Shown here piece by piece: positions 14,763 to 22,922 of a stretch of DNA of 24,704 nt. The number at the start of each line of letters is the position of its first letter. The first letter of the stretch is position 1. The notes under the pieces were generated by a model, which did not search any database, was not told where the DNA came from, and was given only the letters and a program-made list of their open reading frames with translations. Position numbers and translations under genes: made by a program. This DNA is from PUPG01 sp041686485 (GTDB lineage Bacteria; Bacteroidota; Bacteroidia; Bacteroidales; UBA7960), in contig JAWLDT010000038.1 in the NCBI GenBank assembly GCA_041686485.1, forward strand, positions 1 through 24,704, read 5' to 3'.

Positions 14763-15641
14763 TTACAGTTTATCAAGCATCTGCCTGAATGTCTCGGTGT
14801 CTTTTATACTGATCACGTTTCGGGGAAGAGAGATGCTTGTGTCTTGTATCTGTTTACCGGTAACGAAGATTGTTTTGTCCGGGAAGCTATCTGAGAGTTT
14901 CCTGATATATTGGGAAATTTCTTCCGGGTTCATGGCAGCCACAAAATAGGTCAGCAGGTAGTTGATCTGATGGGTGTCCGGAATTTCCAGAAGGTCGCGG
15001 AATGGTACTGACTGTCCAAGATACAGCACATGAAAACCGTTTTTTTTCAGGATATACTGGTAAAATAGCAATCCTATTTCGTGCATTTCATGTTCGGGAA
15101 GAAATAGCAAAAATGTTTTTCCGTTAAATTTGGATACGCCAGAGAGGCCATCAATGGCAATGATCAGTTTCTGGCGGATAAGATTGGTGATGAAATGCTC
15201 GTGGGCCGGGTTGATTGTTCCAATTTGCCATAAAACACCCACTTTTTCAAGAAACGGATAGATGATCCGGGTCACTGTCGTTTCAAATCCTTTTTTAAGA
15301 ATGGCTCTATGCAGGTTTTTGTCAAAAGTTTGCTCGTTCAGATCCAGCATTCCTATAACCAGGTTTTCTATCTGGGATTCTTCATCACTTCCGGTGTGGG
15401 TTATCTCCATGATTTTTGCCTGAATTTCTTCATCACCCATCCTGGCGATGTGCGAGATCTTGAACCCATGCCTGTTTAGCGTACTGATGTTCAGCAGTTT
15501 TTTAAGGTCATTATCATGGTAATAACGGATATTGGTGCTTGTCCGTTCCGGGTTAAGGATATGGTACCTTTTCTCCCACATCCTAATAGTGTGGGACTTT
15601 ATGCCGGTAAGCTTCTCCAAATCATTAATCGAATAAAGCAT
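14763..15641 (-). CDS. MerR-family regulator with B12-binding domain (CarH/LitR-like)
   Basis: This 292-residue regulator starts with a MerR winged-helix DNA-binding domain (about 1-72): YSINDLEKLTGIKSHTIRMW, then EKRYHILNPERTSTNIRYYH. Residues about 85-175 form the helical cap with the cobalamin signature W-x9-EH, seen as WQIGTINPAHEH. Residues about 180-290 are the Rossmann-like cobalamin domain with E-x-H-x-x-G (EHEMHEIGLLF), the histidine expected to ligate cobalt. In characterised relatives (CarH, LitR), adenosylcobalamin binding drives tetramerisation and repression in the dark, and light breaks it. All three signatures are intact, so light and B12 sensing is plausible. Relatives often regulate carotenoid or photolyase genes, none of which is in this window. 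The ECF sigma gene downstream on the same strand is the nearest candidate target. Confidence 0.9.
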   Translation of the reverse strand: MLYSINDLEKLTGIKSHTIRMWEKRYHILNPERTSTNIRYYHDNDLKKLLNISTLNRHGFKISHIARMGDEEIQAKIMEITHTGSDEESQIENLVIGMLDLNEQTFDKNLHRAILKKGFETTVTRIIYPFLEKVGVLWQIGTINPAHEHFITNLIRQKLIIAIDGLSGVSKFNGKTFLLFLPEHEMHEIGLLFYQYILKKNGFHVLYLGQSVPFRDLLEIPDTHQINYLLTYFVAAMNPEEISQYIRKLSDSFPDKTIFVTGKQIQDTSISLPRNVISIKDTETFRQMLDKL

Positions 15642-15964
15642 GGCTCATGGAAAATTAATTGATGAGGGTTAACAGATTATTCATTGGTTTTGCCCCATGC
15701 CTTGTTCAGCATTTCTCAATTGCTGTGTAATTCCATTGGTCTTTGGTACAGCATTATTTTTTATTCTAACCGGATGACAAACATGCATGAAAAACAATAA
15801 TATAGCATAGAGTAACGTATGCTGGTAACACCATTGCATTAACGGTTAAGTTTTCAAAAAGTTCAACCTTCATATGTAAAAAAAAATGCTTATATTGTGA
15901 GCCCTCAAAAAGCAAATCAACATACCGTTAAAAATAATGTATAAACCACATAAAAATATAGCTT
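15642..15964. other. Divergent intergenic region, no gene seen
   Basis: These 323 bp separate the MerR gene (-) from the DnaB-like gene (+). No ORF with protein-like sequence, RNA gene or exact TAnnTTTG element was found on either strand. TTAACGGT (15839-15846) and ACCGTTAA (15924-15931) are exact reverse complements 77 bp apart, which may be chance. It presumably carries both divergent promoters. Confidence 0.5.
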
Positions 15965-16873
15965 ATGGAGCCTAACACCCTGGAAATCACAGAGCAACCA
16001 GCGTTATATGGGTTTGCCAGCATCCGTGATCTGGTAAACCAAACCCTCCAACAAGATTTTGGTACGAATATATCACCTGAAGGGGCTTCTTCAGGTTTCA
16101 AAGAGCTTGACAAGGCGCTGGGTGGCTTTCAACCCGGACATTTGTACACAATTGCGGTAAAACCCGGCATGGGTAAAACAGCATTTTTATTGTCGCTGGC
16201 CAATAACATGGCGATCAAGGATGATTATGCAGTGGCTATCTTGTCTTCAGAGCGATCTAATCATAAAATGACAAGCCGTTTAATAGAAAGCGAAACCGGC
16301 ATGTCCCTGAACAAGCTTCGATCCTGGGAGTTCAAGGATAGCGAAAGGGATCATATGCGCTCCCTGCTGGGCACAATAGCCAAATCAAAGATTTATATCG
16401 ACGATACCTCCTCTTTGTCGCTGGAAACACTTTCGGAAAAAGTAAGAAACCTGAAAAAGGCACAACACGTTGACCTGATTATCGTCGATTACCTGGAGTT
16501 ATTAACAATAGCAGATACTGAAGAGGGAGATGACAGGCCGACACAGCTTGCCCGTATCGTTAAGGGTATAAAAGCTGTCGCTTCAGAAACGGATATACCA
16601 ATCCTGTTGTTTTCCCAGACGGCACGTCAGGCTAACGGTCACTTGTCAGCCAAAAGACCGACACTCGATGTGCTGCCTGCATTCTTAAGTGAAAGCACAG
16701 ACGCGCTCATGTATCTGCATCGCAATGATCTTTATGCCGAAGGTGAAGATGAAGATACCGAAGCCCGAAGTGCTGTCGAACTAATCCTTGCCAAAAGGGA
16801 AGCACCCAACGAAGAAGTGGTGGTGCCTCTGAGTTTTATTGAAAGCACAGCGAAGTTTACGGACTTTTCTTAA
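15965..16873 (+). CDS. Short DnaB-like RecA-fold ATPase (helicase C-terminal domain only)
   Basis: This 302-residue protein matches the C-terminal motor domain of the replicative helicase DnaB. Walker A is AVKPGMGKT (64-72), the catalytic-glutamate strand is AILSSER (91-97), Walker B is LIIVDYLELL (171-180), the sensor-like Q motif is LLFSQTARQAN (214-224), and the C-terminal LILAKREAPNEE (283-294) corresponds to the DnaB AKQRNGP segment with the arginine finger. The N-terminal primase-interacting domain and linker helix of DnaB are missing; only about 40 residues precede the motor. DnaB itself is about 450-520 residues, so this is a stand-alone paralogue rather than the main helicase. It could be a DNA-dependent ATPase in repair or regulation; function is unknown. 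It is followed 53 bp later by a DUF2148 gene. Confidence 0.85.
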   Translation: MEPNTLEITEQPALYGFASIRDLVNQTLQQDFGTNISPEGASSGFKELDKALGGFQPGHLYTIAVKPGMGKTAFLLSLANNMAIKDDYAVAILSSERSNHKMTSRLIESETGMSLNKLRSWEFKDSERDHMRSLLGTIAKSKIYIDDTSSLSLETLSEKVRNLKKAQHVDLIIVDYLELLTIADTEEGDDRPTQLARIVKGIKAVASETDIPILLFSQTARQANGHLSAKRPTLDVLPAFLSESTDALMYLHRNDLYAEGEDEDTEARSAVELILAKREAPNEEVVVPLSFIESTAKFTDFS

Positions 16874-16926
16874 TAATAGATTTACGGCATTTGCCGGCTT
16901 TGTGGGAATCAGGATAGAATGTGCTT

Positions 16927-17469
16927 ATGGCTGTTATTAATGAAAATGAACTCCGCCAGGATGCGTTGCTGGATATTGCCCGCAAGATGATCCTTGCCGG
17001 ACGTACAGCCCCGAAAGCAAGGGGTGTTAATACCATTGTCATGTCAATTTTGACAGGCAGTGATATCCAGGCGCTTGCAACCAAAATGAAAGAGATCGGC
17101 GAGCAGGAAGACAATCAAATCTTCTTGCGTGACGCCGACAATGTGATGAAGTCAGCGAAGGTTGTGGTAATCATGGGTACGGAAATTCAATCCCTCGGGC
17201 TGAAGACGTGTGGACTTTGCGGATTTCCTGACTGTGCGGCCAAAGACCGGGAACCCGATGTACCCTGTGCTTTTAATACCGGTGACCTGGGCATCGCTAT
17301 AGGTTCTGCCATAAGCATACTTACCGATGCCAGAATAGACAACCGTATCATGTATACAATCGGTGTCGCCGCGCGGGAACTCGGTTTGCTCGGGAAGGGA
17401 TGCAAAATTATATACGGTATCCCTATGAGTGCCTCTTCCAAAAACCCTTTCTTTGACCGGAAAAAGTAA
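16927..17469 (+). CDS. DUF2148 ferredoxin-domain protein
   Basis: This 180-residue protein belongs to the uncharacterised DUF2148 family, described as ferredoxin-domain containing. The defining cysteine cluster TCGLCGFPDC with a following PC gives Cys95, Cys98, Cys103 and Cys114, which could hold an iron-sulfur cluster; Cys159 (GKGCK) is extra. A Gly/Ala-rich helix follows the cluster (GDLGIAIGSAISI). No signal peptide or membrane segment is visible, so it should be cytoplasmic. A GTG at 16921 gives two more residues; the ATG at 16927 is preferred by codon type, while an AGGA at 16911 fits either. The function is unknown; adjacency to thiol peroxidase hints at redox biology (inference only). 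Confidence 0.85.
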   Translation: MAVINENELRQDALLDIARKMILAGRTAPKARGVNTIVMSILTGSDIQALATKMKEIGEQEDNQIFLRDADNVMKSAKVVVIMGTEIQSLGLKTCGLCGFPDCAAKDREPDVPCAFNTGDLGIAIGSAISILTDARIDNRIMYTIGVAARELGLLGKGCKIIYGIPMSASSKNPFFDRKK

Positions 17470-17613
17470 TTCGGTCAGAACAAAACTGCTTCCTGTCATT
17501 TTATTATCCAAACCCGGGTAAACAATTTATTTCCAATGGTTGTTTCTTATAAGAACACAGGTGTTATTCCTGTTTTCTTTACAGAGGAATACGCCCCCAA
17601 AATATATAGAGTC

Positions 17614-18126
17614 ATGAAAAGAAACACGGATTTGGTTACATTTGGCGGAAAGCCAGTAACGCTTAAAGGTAAACTTGTGAAGGTCGGCCAAACAGCGAAG
17701 AATTTTTATGCGCTGTCAACAGACCTGCAGCCTGTCAGCCTGAGCGACCATAAGGGCAAAGTCCGGATTATCTCTTCTGTACCAAGTGTGGATACCGGTG
17801 TATGTGCCCAGCAAACGCGACGTTTTAACGAAGAGGCAGCCAGTTTGGAGAATGTACAGATCATCACCATATCGAATGACCTGCCTTTTGCATTAAGCCG
17901 CTTTTGTGCCGCGGAAGGCATTGATAAGTTGATTACCGTATCCGACCAAAATAACAATGATTTTGGATTGAAGTATGGACTGCTGATCGAGGAGTATGGT
18001 CTGCTGGCAAGAGCCGTTATCGTGATTGATAAGGAAGGTATCGTAAGGCATGTTGACCTGGTCGGTGAGATCGGTGAGCATCCTGATTATGACAAAGCCC
18101 TTGAGGTGGTAAAATCGTTTTTATAA
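17614..18126 (+). CDS. tpx: Thiol peroxidase (atypical 2-Cys peroxiredoxin)
   Basis: This 170-residue Tpx reduces hydrogen peroxide and alkyl hydroperoxides using thioredoxin. The peroxidatic cysteine is Cys64 in SSVPSVDTGVC (54-64; the family usually has DTPVC, here Gly replaces Pro), and the resolving cysteine is Cys98 in NDLPFALSRFCAAEGI. The conserved Arg in LLARAVIVID is present. The length is typical. The frame is open upstream to 17536, but the ATG at 17614 gives the family-like start MKRNTDLVTFGGKPVTLKG. In Bacteroidota, tpx is commonly peroxide-induced; a weak ACAGG-N7-CCTGT symmetry lies at about 17559-17575, but no operator is confidently assigned. A strong terminator follows. Confidence 0.95.
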   Translation: MKRNTDLVTFGGKPVTLKGKLVKVGQTAKNFYALSTDLQPVSLSDHKGKVRIISSVPSVDTGVCAQQTRRFNEEAASLENVQIITISNDLPFALSRFCAAEGIDKLITVSDQNNNDFGLKYGLLIEEYGLLARAVIVIDKEGIVRHVDLVGEIGEHPDYDKALEVVKSFL

Positions 18127-18242
18127 CATTCCACGATGAGTAGTGTAAGTTGATCAGGGTGGCTGACTATTAAAACCGGCCTGTACTGATTGTTTATAGT
18201 TTAAAATAGTGTAAGGGTTATTGTATAAAGATATATAGTGCA

Positions 18243-18284
18243 AAAAAAGCAGGTTGTCAGTTTAAATAGACAACCTGCTTTTTT
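18243..18284. terminator. Bidirectional terminator between tpx and dnaK
   Basis: A 16-bp perfect stem, AAAAAAGCAGGTTGTC (18243-18258) / GACAACCTGCTTTTTT (18269-18284), with a 10-nt loop. The stem ends in an A-run on the left and a T-run on the right, so it can terminate tpx (+) and dnaK (-), which converge here. Confidence 0.92.
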
Positions 18285-18302
18285 ATTCCCGAACAATTCG
18301 GT

Positions 18303-20222
18303 TTATTTCACTTCTTCGTAATCGACGTCGGTCACATCGTCATCATCATCTTTCTTATCCGACTGTTGCTGTTCCTGGCCCTGCTCTTCCTGGCCGCCGG
18401 CCTGCTGTTGCTGATCAGCCTGCGCATTTTGATACATCTCTGTGCTGGCAGCCTGCCATGCATTGTTGAGCGTTTCCATGGATGAATCAATGGCAGCCAT
18501 ATCCTTGTTCTTATAAGCTTCTCTGAGCTCTTCCAGGGCTTTTTCGATAGGCTCTTTCTTTTCGGCAGGCAGTTTTTCGCCAAACTCTTTGAGTTGCTTT
18601 TCTGTCTGGAAGATCAGACTATCTGCCGAGTTAAGCTTATCGATCTCTTCTTTTTGCTGTTTGTCAGATTCGGCATGTGCTTCGGCTTCTTCTTTCATCC
18701 GGTTGATCTCTTCTTCGCTCAGTCCTGAGGATGCTTCGATGCGGATGTTCTGCGATTTGCCCGAAGCTTTGTCTTTGGCCGACACGTTTAGTATGCCGTT
18801 GGCATCGATGTCGAATGTAACCTCAATCTGTGGCACGCCTCTTGGTGCCGGCGGAATACCGTCAAGGTGGAACCGCCCGATAGATCTGTTATCTTTGGCC
18901 ATCGGACGCTCGCCCTGCAGAATGTGGATCTCTACTGAAGTTTGATTGTCGGCAGCCGTCGAAAAGGTTTCATTTTTCCTTGTCGGGATGGTTGTGTTGG
19001 CCTCGATCAGCTTGGTCATGACGCCACCCAGGGTTTCAATACCCAGCGACAGGGGCGTAACATCCAGCAGCAGTACATCCTTTACCTCACCGGTCAATAC
19101 ACCACCCTGAATGGCTGCACCAATAGCGACCACTTCGTCAGGGTTTACGCCTTTGGAGGGCTTCCTGCCAAAGAAATCTTCTACAACCTTTTGGATGGCT
19201 GGGATACGGGTAGAACCTCCTACAAGGATAACCTCGTCAATGTCAGAAGACTGTACACCAGCATCTTTCAGAGCCTGCTTGCAGGGCTCCAGTGTAGCCT
19301 GTATGAGTTTGTCGGTAAGTTTTTCAAACTTACTGCGCGACAAGGTGCGGACAAGGTGCTTCGGTACACCATCCACCGGCATGATATACGGGAGATTGAT
19401 CTCGGTAGAAGTTGCGCTCGACAACTCTATCTTTGCCTTCTCAGCGGCTTCCTTCAGACGTTGCAAGGCCATCGGATCCTTCCGAAGGTCAATGCCCTCG
19501 TCTTTCTTAAACTCTTCTGCCAGCCACTCTATAACCAGGTCATCGAAATCATCACCACCAAGGTGGGTATCACCTTTGGTTGATTTTACCTCAAACACGC
19601 CGTCACCCAACTCGAGGACGGAGATGTCGAACGTACCGCCGCCAAAGTCAAATACGGCGATCCGCATGTCTTTTTCTTTTTTATCAAGGCCATATGCCAG
19701 AGAAGCAGCTGTAGGCTCATTGATGATACGACGTACCTTCAGACCTGAGATCTCACCCGCTTCTTTTGTTGCCTGACGCTGTGAGTCATTAAAGTAGGCA
19801 GGCACAGTGATTACCGCCTCCGTAACTTCTTGTCCGAGATGATCTTCTGCTGTCTTCTTCATTTTCTGAAGGACCATGGCAGAGATCTCCTGGGGCGTAT
19901 AGCTACGGTCATCTATTTTGATGCGCGGGATGTTATTGTCACCTTTCTCAATGTGGTACGTAACACGCTCACGTTCCTTGCTGGCCGTATCGTATGTCTG
20001 ACCCATGAAACGTTTGATGGAGTAAATGGTCTTTTCAGGGTTTATGATGGCCTGCCGTTTTGCAGGGTCTCCAACCTTACGTTCGCCATTTTCCGTGAAA
20101 CCAACAATAGAAGGTGTCGTCCGGCGCCCTTCACTGTTAGGGATCACAACCGGCTCATTACCTTCCATTACGGAAACACATGAGTTCGTTGTACCTAAGT
20201 CAATACCAATAATTTTGCTCAT
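18303..20222 (-). CDS. dnaK: Chaperone protein DnaK (Hsp70)
   Basis: This 639-residue ATP-dependent chaperone starts MSKIIGIDLGTTNSCVSVME. The nucleotide-binding domain (about 1-380) has phosphate-loop DLGTTNSC, ITVPAYFNDSQRQATKEAG (about 135-153), DFGGGTFDISVLELGDGVFE and ILVGGSTRIPAIQ. The interdomain linker LLLDVTPLSLGIETLGG is intact, followed by the substrate-binding domain and helical lid. The C-terminus has a Gln-rich stretch then acidic DDDDDVTDVDYEEVK, ending in the EEVK tail known in many Hsp70s. The length is normal. grpE and a full-length dnaJ are not adjacent; a different small J-domain protein lies at 24151. No CIRCE element or exact TAnnTTTG box was seen upstream. Confidence 0.99.
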   Translation of the reverse strand: MSKIIGIDLGTTNSCVSVMEGNEPVVIPNSEGRRTTPSIVGFTENGERKVGDPAKRQAIINPEKTIYSIKRFMGQTYDTASKERERVTYHIEKGDNNIPRIKIDDRSYTPQEISAMVLQKMKKTAEDHLGQEVTEAVITVPAYFNDSQRQATKEAGEISGLKVRRIINEPTAASLAYGLDKKEKDMRIAVFDFGGGTFDISVLELGDGVFEVKSTKGDTHLGGDDFDDLVIEWLAEEFKKDEGIDLRKDPMALQRLKEAAEKAKIELSSATSTEINLPYIMPVDGVPKHLVRTLSRSKFEKLTDKLIQATLEPCKQALKDAGVQSSDIDEVILVGGSTRIPAIQKVVEDFFGRKPSKGVNPDEVVAIGAAIQGGVLTGEVKDVLLLDVTPLSLGIETLGGVMTKLIEANTTIPTRKNETFSTAADNQTSVEIHILQGERPMAKDNRSIGRFHLDGIPPAPRGVPQIEVTFDIDANGILNVSAKDKASGKSQNIRIEASSGLSEEEINRMKEEAEAHAESDKQQKEEIDKLNSADSLIFQTEKQLKEFGEKLPAEKKEPIEKALEELREAYKNKDMAAIDSSMETLNNAWQAASTEMYQNAQADQQQQAGGQEEQGQEQQQSDKKDDDDDVTDVDYEEVK

Positions 20223-20380
20223 TGTTTATGTGTTTTTTGTTTATGATTCAGTTCAATTTTGTAAAGGGTGATTCAATGATTGTGCCAATGCCTTTTTTTT
20301 AGCATTTTTTTGAAAATATGGCACTTGTTTCAGTTGAAAAGGGGGGTTGCTGTCAGAAAAGTGACAAAAAGGCAGGGTGT

Positions 20381-22828
20381 TTAGAACCGGGCGATCAGTT
20401 TGACATTGATCAGTCTGGAAGTTAGATAGTTTGGTATGGCAAACATTTGGTTTTCCACATCCTTCACCCATGAATAGGAAATGGTGTTGTTGTTCTCAAG
20501 CAGGTTAAACACCTCTGCGGTAAGCCACATAGAGTCAAAATGCCGCAAGGGATTGGCATTTGTAAAAGAGGTGTTGTCACCTATAAGTTCTTTGGAGAAA
20601 CCAATATCCACACGTTGATAGGAGGTCATGCGGTTGGTTGTTTTGTTCTTCTCACCTGAAGGCGGCCAGAAGGGGAGGCCTGTCCCGTAGAAAAAGCCAA
20701 GTTGTACCTGGTAGCTTGGGTTTAGCGGCAGAAAATCCTGGAAGAACATACTGAAGCTGAAACGCTGATCAGTCGGTCTGGGGATGTACCCTGCTTCTAT
20801 CTTTTCACCATCTTCATTATATATAAAGGCGCCCTCTATCTTTTCACGGGTTTGCATCAGCGACATGCTTGCCCATGAGTCAATGCCCGGAACAAACTCT
20901 CCGTGGATTTTCATCTCCAGTCCTTTGGCGTACCCTTCTGATATATTGTCAGCATAGTAACGCAGACGTACGTTTTCCATTTCATAGGGAATCAGGTCGT
21001 CCAGTTTTTTATAGTAGGCTTCAGCAGTGTATTTAAAGGGTCTGTTCCAGGCGGTGAAATGATAGGAAGATCCCAGGACGAAATGAATAGATTGTTGTGC
21101 CCGGATATTTTCGTTCAATTGTCCCTGCATGTCTCTGAGCTCCCGGTAAAATGGCGGTTGATGATAGTAACCGGCAGAAGCCCTGAAGGTCCATTTTTGC
21201 GCCCATTCAGGTTTATATAGAATTGTCGAACGCGGACTTAGCAGGAACTGGTTATTAAGGTCCCAGTAATTGGCCCGCAACCCGGCCGTTATGGCAAACC
21301 GTCCGTGTGACCGGCCTATGTTGCGTGTATGCTGTAAAAAGCCTGACAGACGGTTGGAGCGTGTCTCGATCCGGGTATGTAGTGTATCCTGCAGCCATAT
21401 CTCTTCGTGCGGGTTTCTGGGCAATGAATAGCCGGCTGAGTCGATCAGGTTCCATTCATTAAGCCTGTCATAGATGTCCTCATGCTGAAACTTGATTCCC
21501 CATTGCGTGTTGTTATCATGCTGCTGCCGCTGTCCGGTAAGTTCGGTATTCCATACGATGGCGTTCAGGTAGTTCCGGGCGTGGTTCAGGAAGGCACCGA
21601 CCCCGAGAGGCTCGCCCGTGGGCTGGCCAAAATCATCCTCTCCCATATCCGTTTCGACCCGGTGAAGCCAATATTGCCCAAACACGTCAAAGTTTTCACG
21701 TTCATCCGATTGAAAGATGCTGGTGGTTAACTGCATCTGCATGCTTTCATCCGGTTCATAAGTGAGTGACAACGCCCCGGTCGCCGTGGTAAAGCGGTTG
21801 GCCTCCTGTCCATCAAAGTAGACCGTGAACTCGCGAACGTCGGAAATCGTTCCAAACCGGGTTCGCTGGACATCTGGTTCAAAAAGATAGTCGTTGTCGT
21901 TGTAATTGCCCAGAAAGCTAAGGGTCAGGTTTTCTGAAATACGGTAACGAAGCAGTGCCTGCATGTCGGCAAAGGTCGGTTGATAATCCCCCTGGGTGTC
22001 GAGTGTCCCAAGAAGGTACTGGTTCGATTTATACCTGATGCCCACCAGGTAGGAAAAGCGCTGGTCTTCAGAGGCACCTTCCAGGTGGAGGCTTCCTTCC
22101 AGGAGGCTCATTGAGAAAGACCCGCCAAAAGAATCGGGCGTTTTGTAGGTAATATCCAGCACGGACGACATCTTGTCACCATATTCGGCATTAAACCCTC
22201 CTGCTGAAAAACTGATCTCTGAAACCATGTCCGGATTCAGAAAGCTCAGTCCTTCCTGCCTGCCGGCACGAACCAGAAAGGGCCGGTATATCTCAATGCC
22301 ATTCACATACACCAGGTTCTCATCATAATTACCTCCCCGTACCGAGTATTGTGCCGATAGCTCTGTGGCAGTAGAAACCCCTGGCAATGTTTTTATAAGC
22401 CCTTCTACACCTGCACCCGGTGTGGGCAGTATGGATGATAGTTCGGGGTCCAGACGGGTGATGTCTGTCGACAATACCTGCTGATCCCATACTTCAATAT
22501 CCGGCAGGTTGGTTACCAGCGCTTCCAGGACAATCTCGATTTCCCGTGTTTCGCCGGCGACGAGTTCCAATGGAAGGCTTTTAGGCTTAAACCCAAGGTG
22601 AGAAACCTGTAAAATGATGGGCTCGTTGGCCGGCACCGTCAGCCGGAAAAATCCGTCTTCGTCTGTTGTGGTTCCTTTTGGTAAGTCTTTCAGAACAACA
22701 TTCACATATTTCAGGTTTCTGCCTTCTTCTGTGATGAGATAGCCTTCCAGGGTGGCTTCTTGTGCAGTGGTTTTTCCCGGCAAAAGAAAAAGTAAAAGCA
22801 GCAGAATGGTATTAAAGAATATACGCAC
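20381..22828 (-). CDS. TonB-dependent outer-membrane receptor with CarboxypepD_reg-like N-terminus
   Basis: This 815-residue outer-membrane receptor has a signal peptide (about 1-22, LLLLLFLLPGKTTA). A carboxypeptidase-regulatory-like beta domain follows at about 25-105 (GYLITEEGRNLKYVNVVLKD and TTTDEDGFFRLTVP), an extension typical of Bacteroidota. The plug domain (about 130-230) contains GLIKTLPGVST, YSVRGGNYDENLVYVNGIEI and NAEYGDKMSSVLDITYKT. The remaining ~580 residues form the 22-strand beta barrel, ending in the aromatic INVKLIARF. It imports a ligand with energy from TonB-ExbBD. No SusD-like partner is next to it, so it is not a standard Sus polysaccharide pair; the ligand is unknown. 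The start codon is GTG at 22828, the first usable codon after an in-frame stop, with a TAAGTTTG promoter box 43 bp before it. Confidence 0.93.
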   Translation of the reverse strand: MRIFFNTILLLLLFLLPGKTTAQEATLEGYLITEEGRNLKYVNVVLKDLPKGTTTDEDGFFRLTVPANEPIILQVSHLGFKPKSLPLELVAGETREIEIVLEALVTNLPDIEVWDQQVLSTDITRLDPELSSILPTPGAGVEGLIKTLPGVSTATELSAQYSVRGGNYDENLVYVNGIEIYRPFLVRAGRQEGLSFLNPDMVSEISFSAGGFNAEYGDKMSSVLDITYKTPDSFGGSFSMSLLEGSLHLEGASEDQRFSYLVGIRYKSNQYLLGTLDTQGDYQPTFADMQALLRYRISENLTLSFLGNYNDNDYLFEPDVQRTRFGTISDVREFTVYFDGQEANRFTTATGALSLTYEPDESMQMQLTTSIFQSDERENFDVFGQYWLHRVETDMGEDDFGQPTGEPLGVGAFLNHARNYLNAIVWNTELTGQRQQHDNNTQWGIKFQHEDIYDRLNEWNLIDSAGYSLPRNPHEEIWLQDTLHTRIETRSNRLSGFLQHTRNIGRSHGRFAITAGLRANYWDLNNQFLLSPRSTILYKPEWAQKWTFRASAGYYHQPPFYRELRDMQGQLNENIRAQQSIHFVLGSSYHFTAWNRPFKYTAEAYYKKLDDLIPYEMENVRLRYYADNISEGYAKGLEMKIHGEFVPGIDSWASMSLMQTREKIEGAFIYNEDGEKIEAGYIPRPTDQRFSFSMFFQDFLPLNPSYQVQLGFFYGTGLPFWPPSGEKNKTTNRMTSYQRVDIGFSKELIGDNTSFTNANPLRHFDSMWLTAEVFNLLENNNTISYSWVKDVENQMFAIPNYLTSRLINVKLIARF

Positions 22829-22870
22829 GATTTAATGTGGTTGTATGGCTCAGGTCCGACAATGAAGCAA

Positions 22871-22878
22871 CAAACTTA
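22871..22878 (-). promoter_or_regulatory. Promoter -7 element TAAGTTTG for the TonB receptor gene
   Basis: This exact TAnnTTTG match on the minus strand is 43 bp before the GTG start. It also lies downstream of the CarboxypepD_reg-like gene (ends 22923), suggesting the receptor has its own transcript. No clear -33 box was seen. Confidence 0.5.
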
Positions 22879-22922
22879 TTAAATATAACACCATAGTGGG
22901 TAAAATATTGCGCGGTATTTGG

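Noticed and set aside
15839..15931. Inverted pair TTAACGGT / ACCGTTAA in the MerR-DnaB-like gap
   Set aside because: Only 8 bp with a 77-bp spacer in AT-rich DNA, compatible with chance.
18942..19776. Two long ORFs (213 and 221 codons) antisense to dnaK
   Set aside because: Antisense frames of dnaK are well known to stay open because of its codon use; the translations resemble no protein and dnaK itself is intact.
20223..20300. Sigma-54-like promoter (TGGCAC-N5-TTGAA, minus strand) upstream of dnaK
   Set aside because: The -12 element lacks the conserved GC, and no sigma-54 activator or site context supports it.
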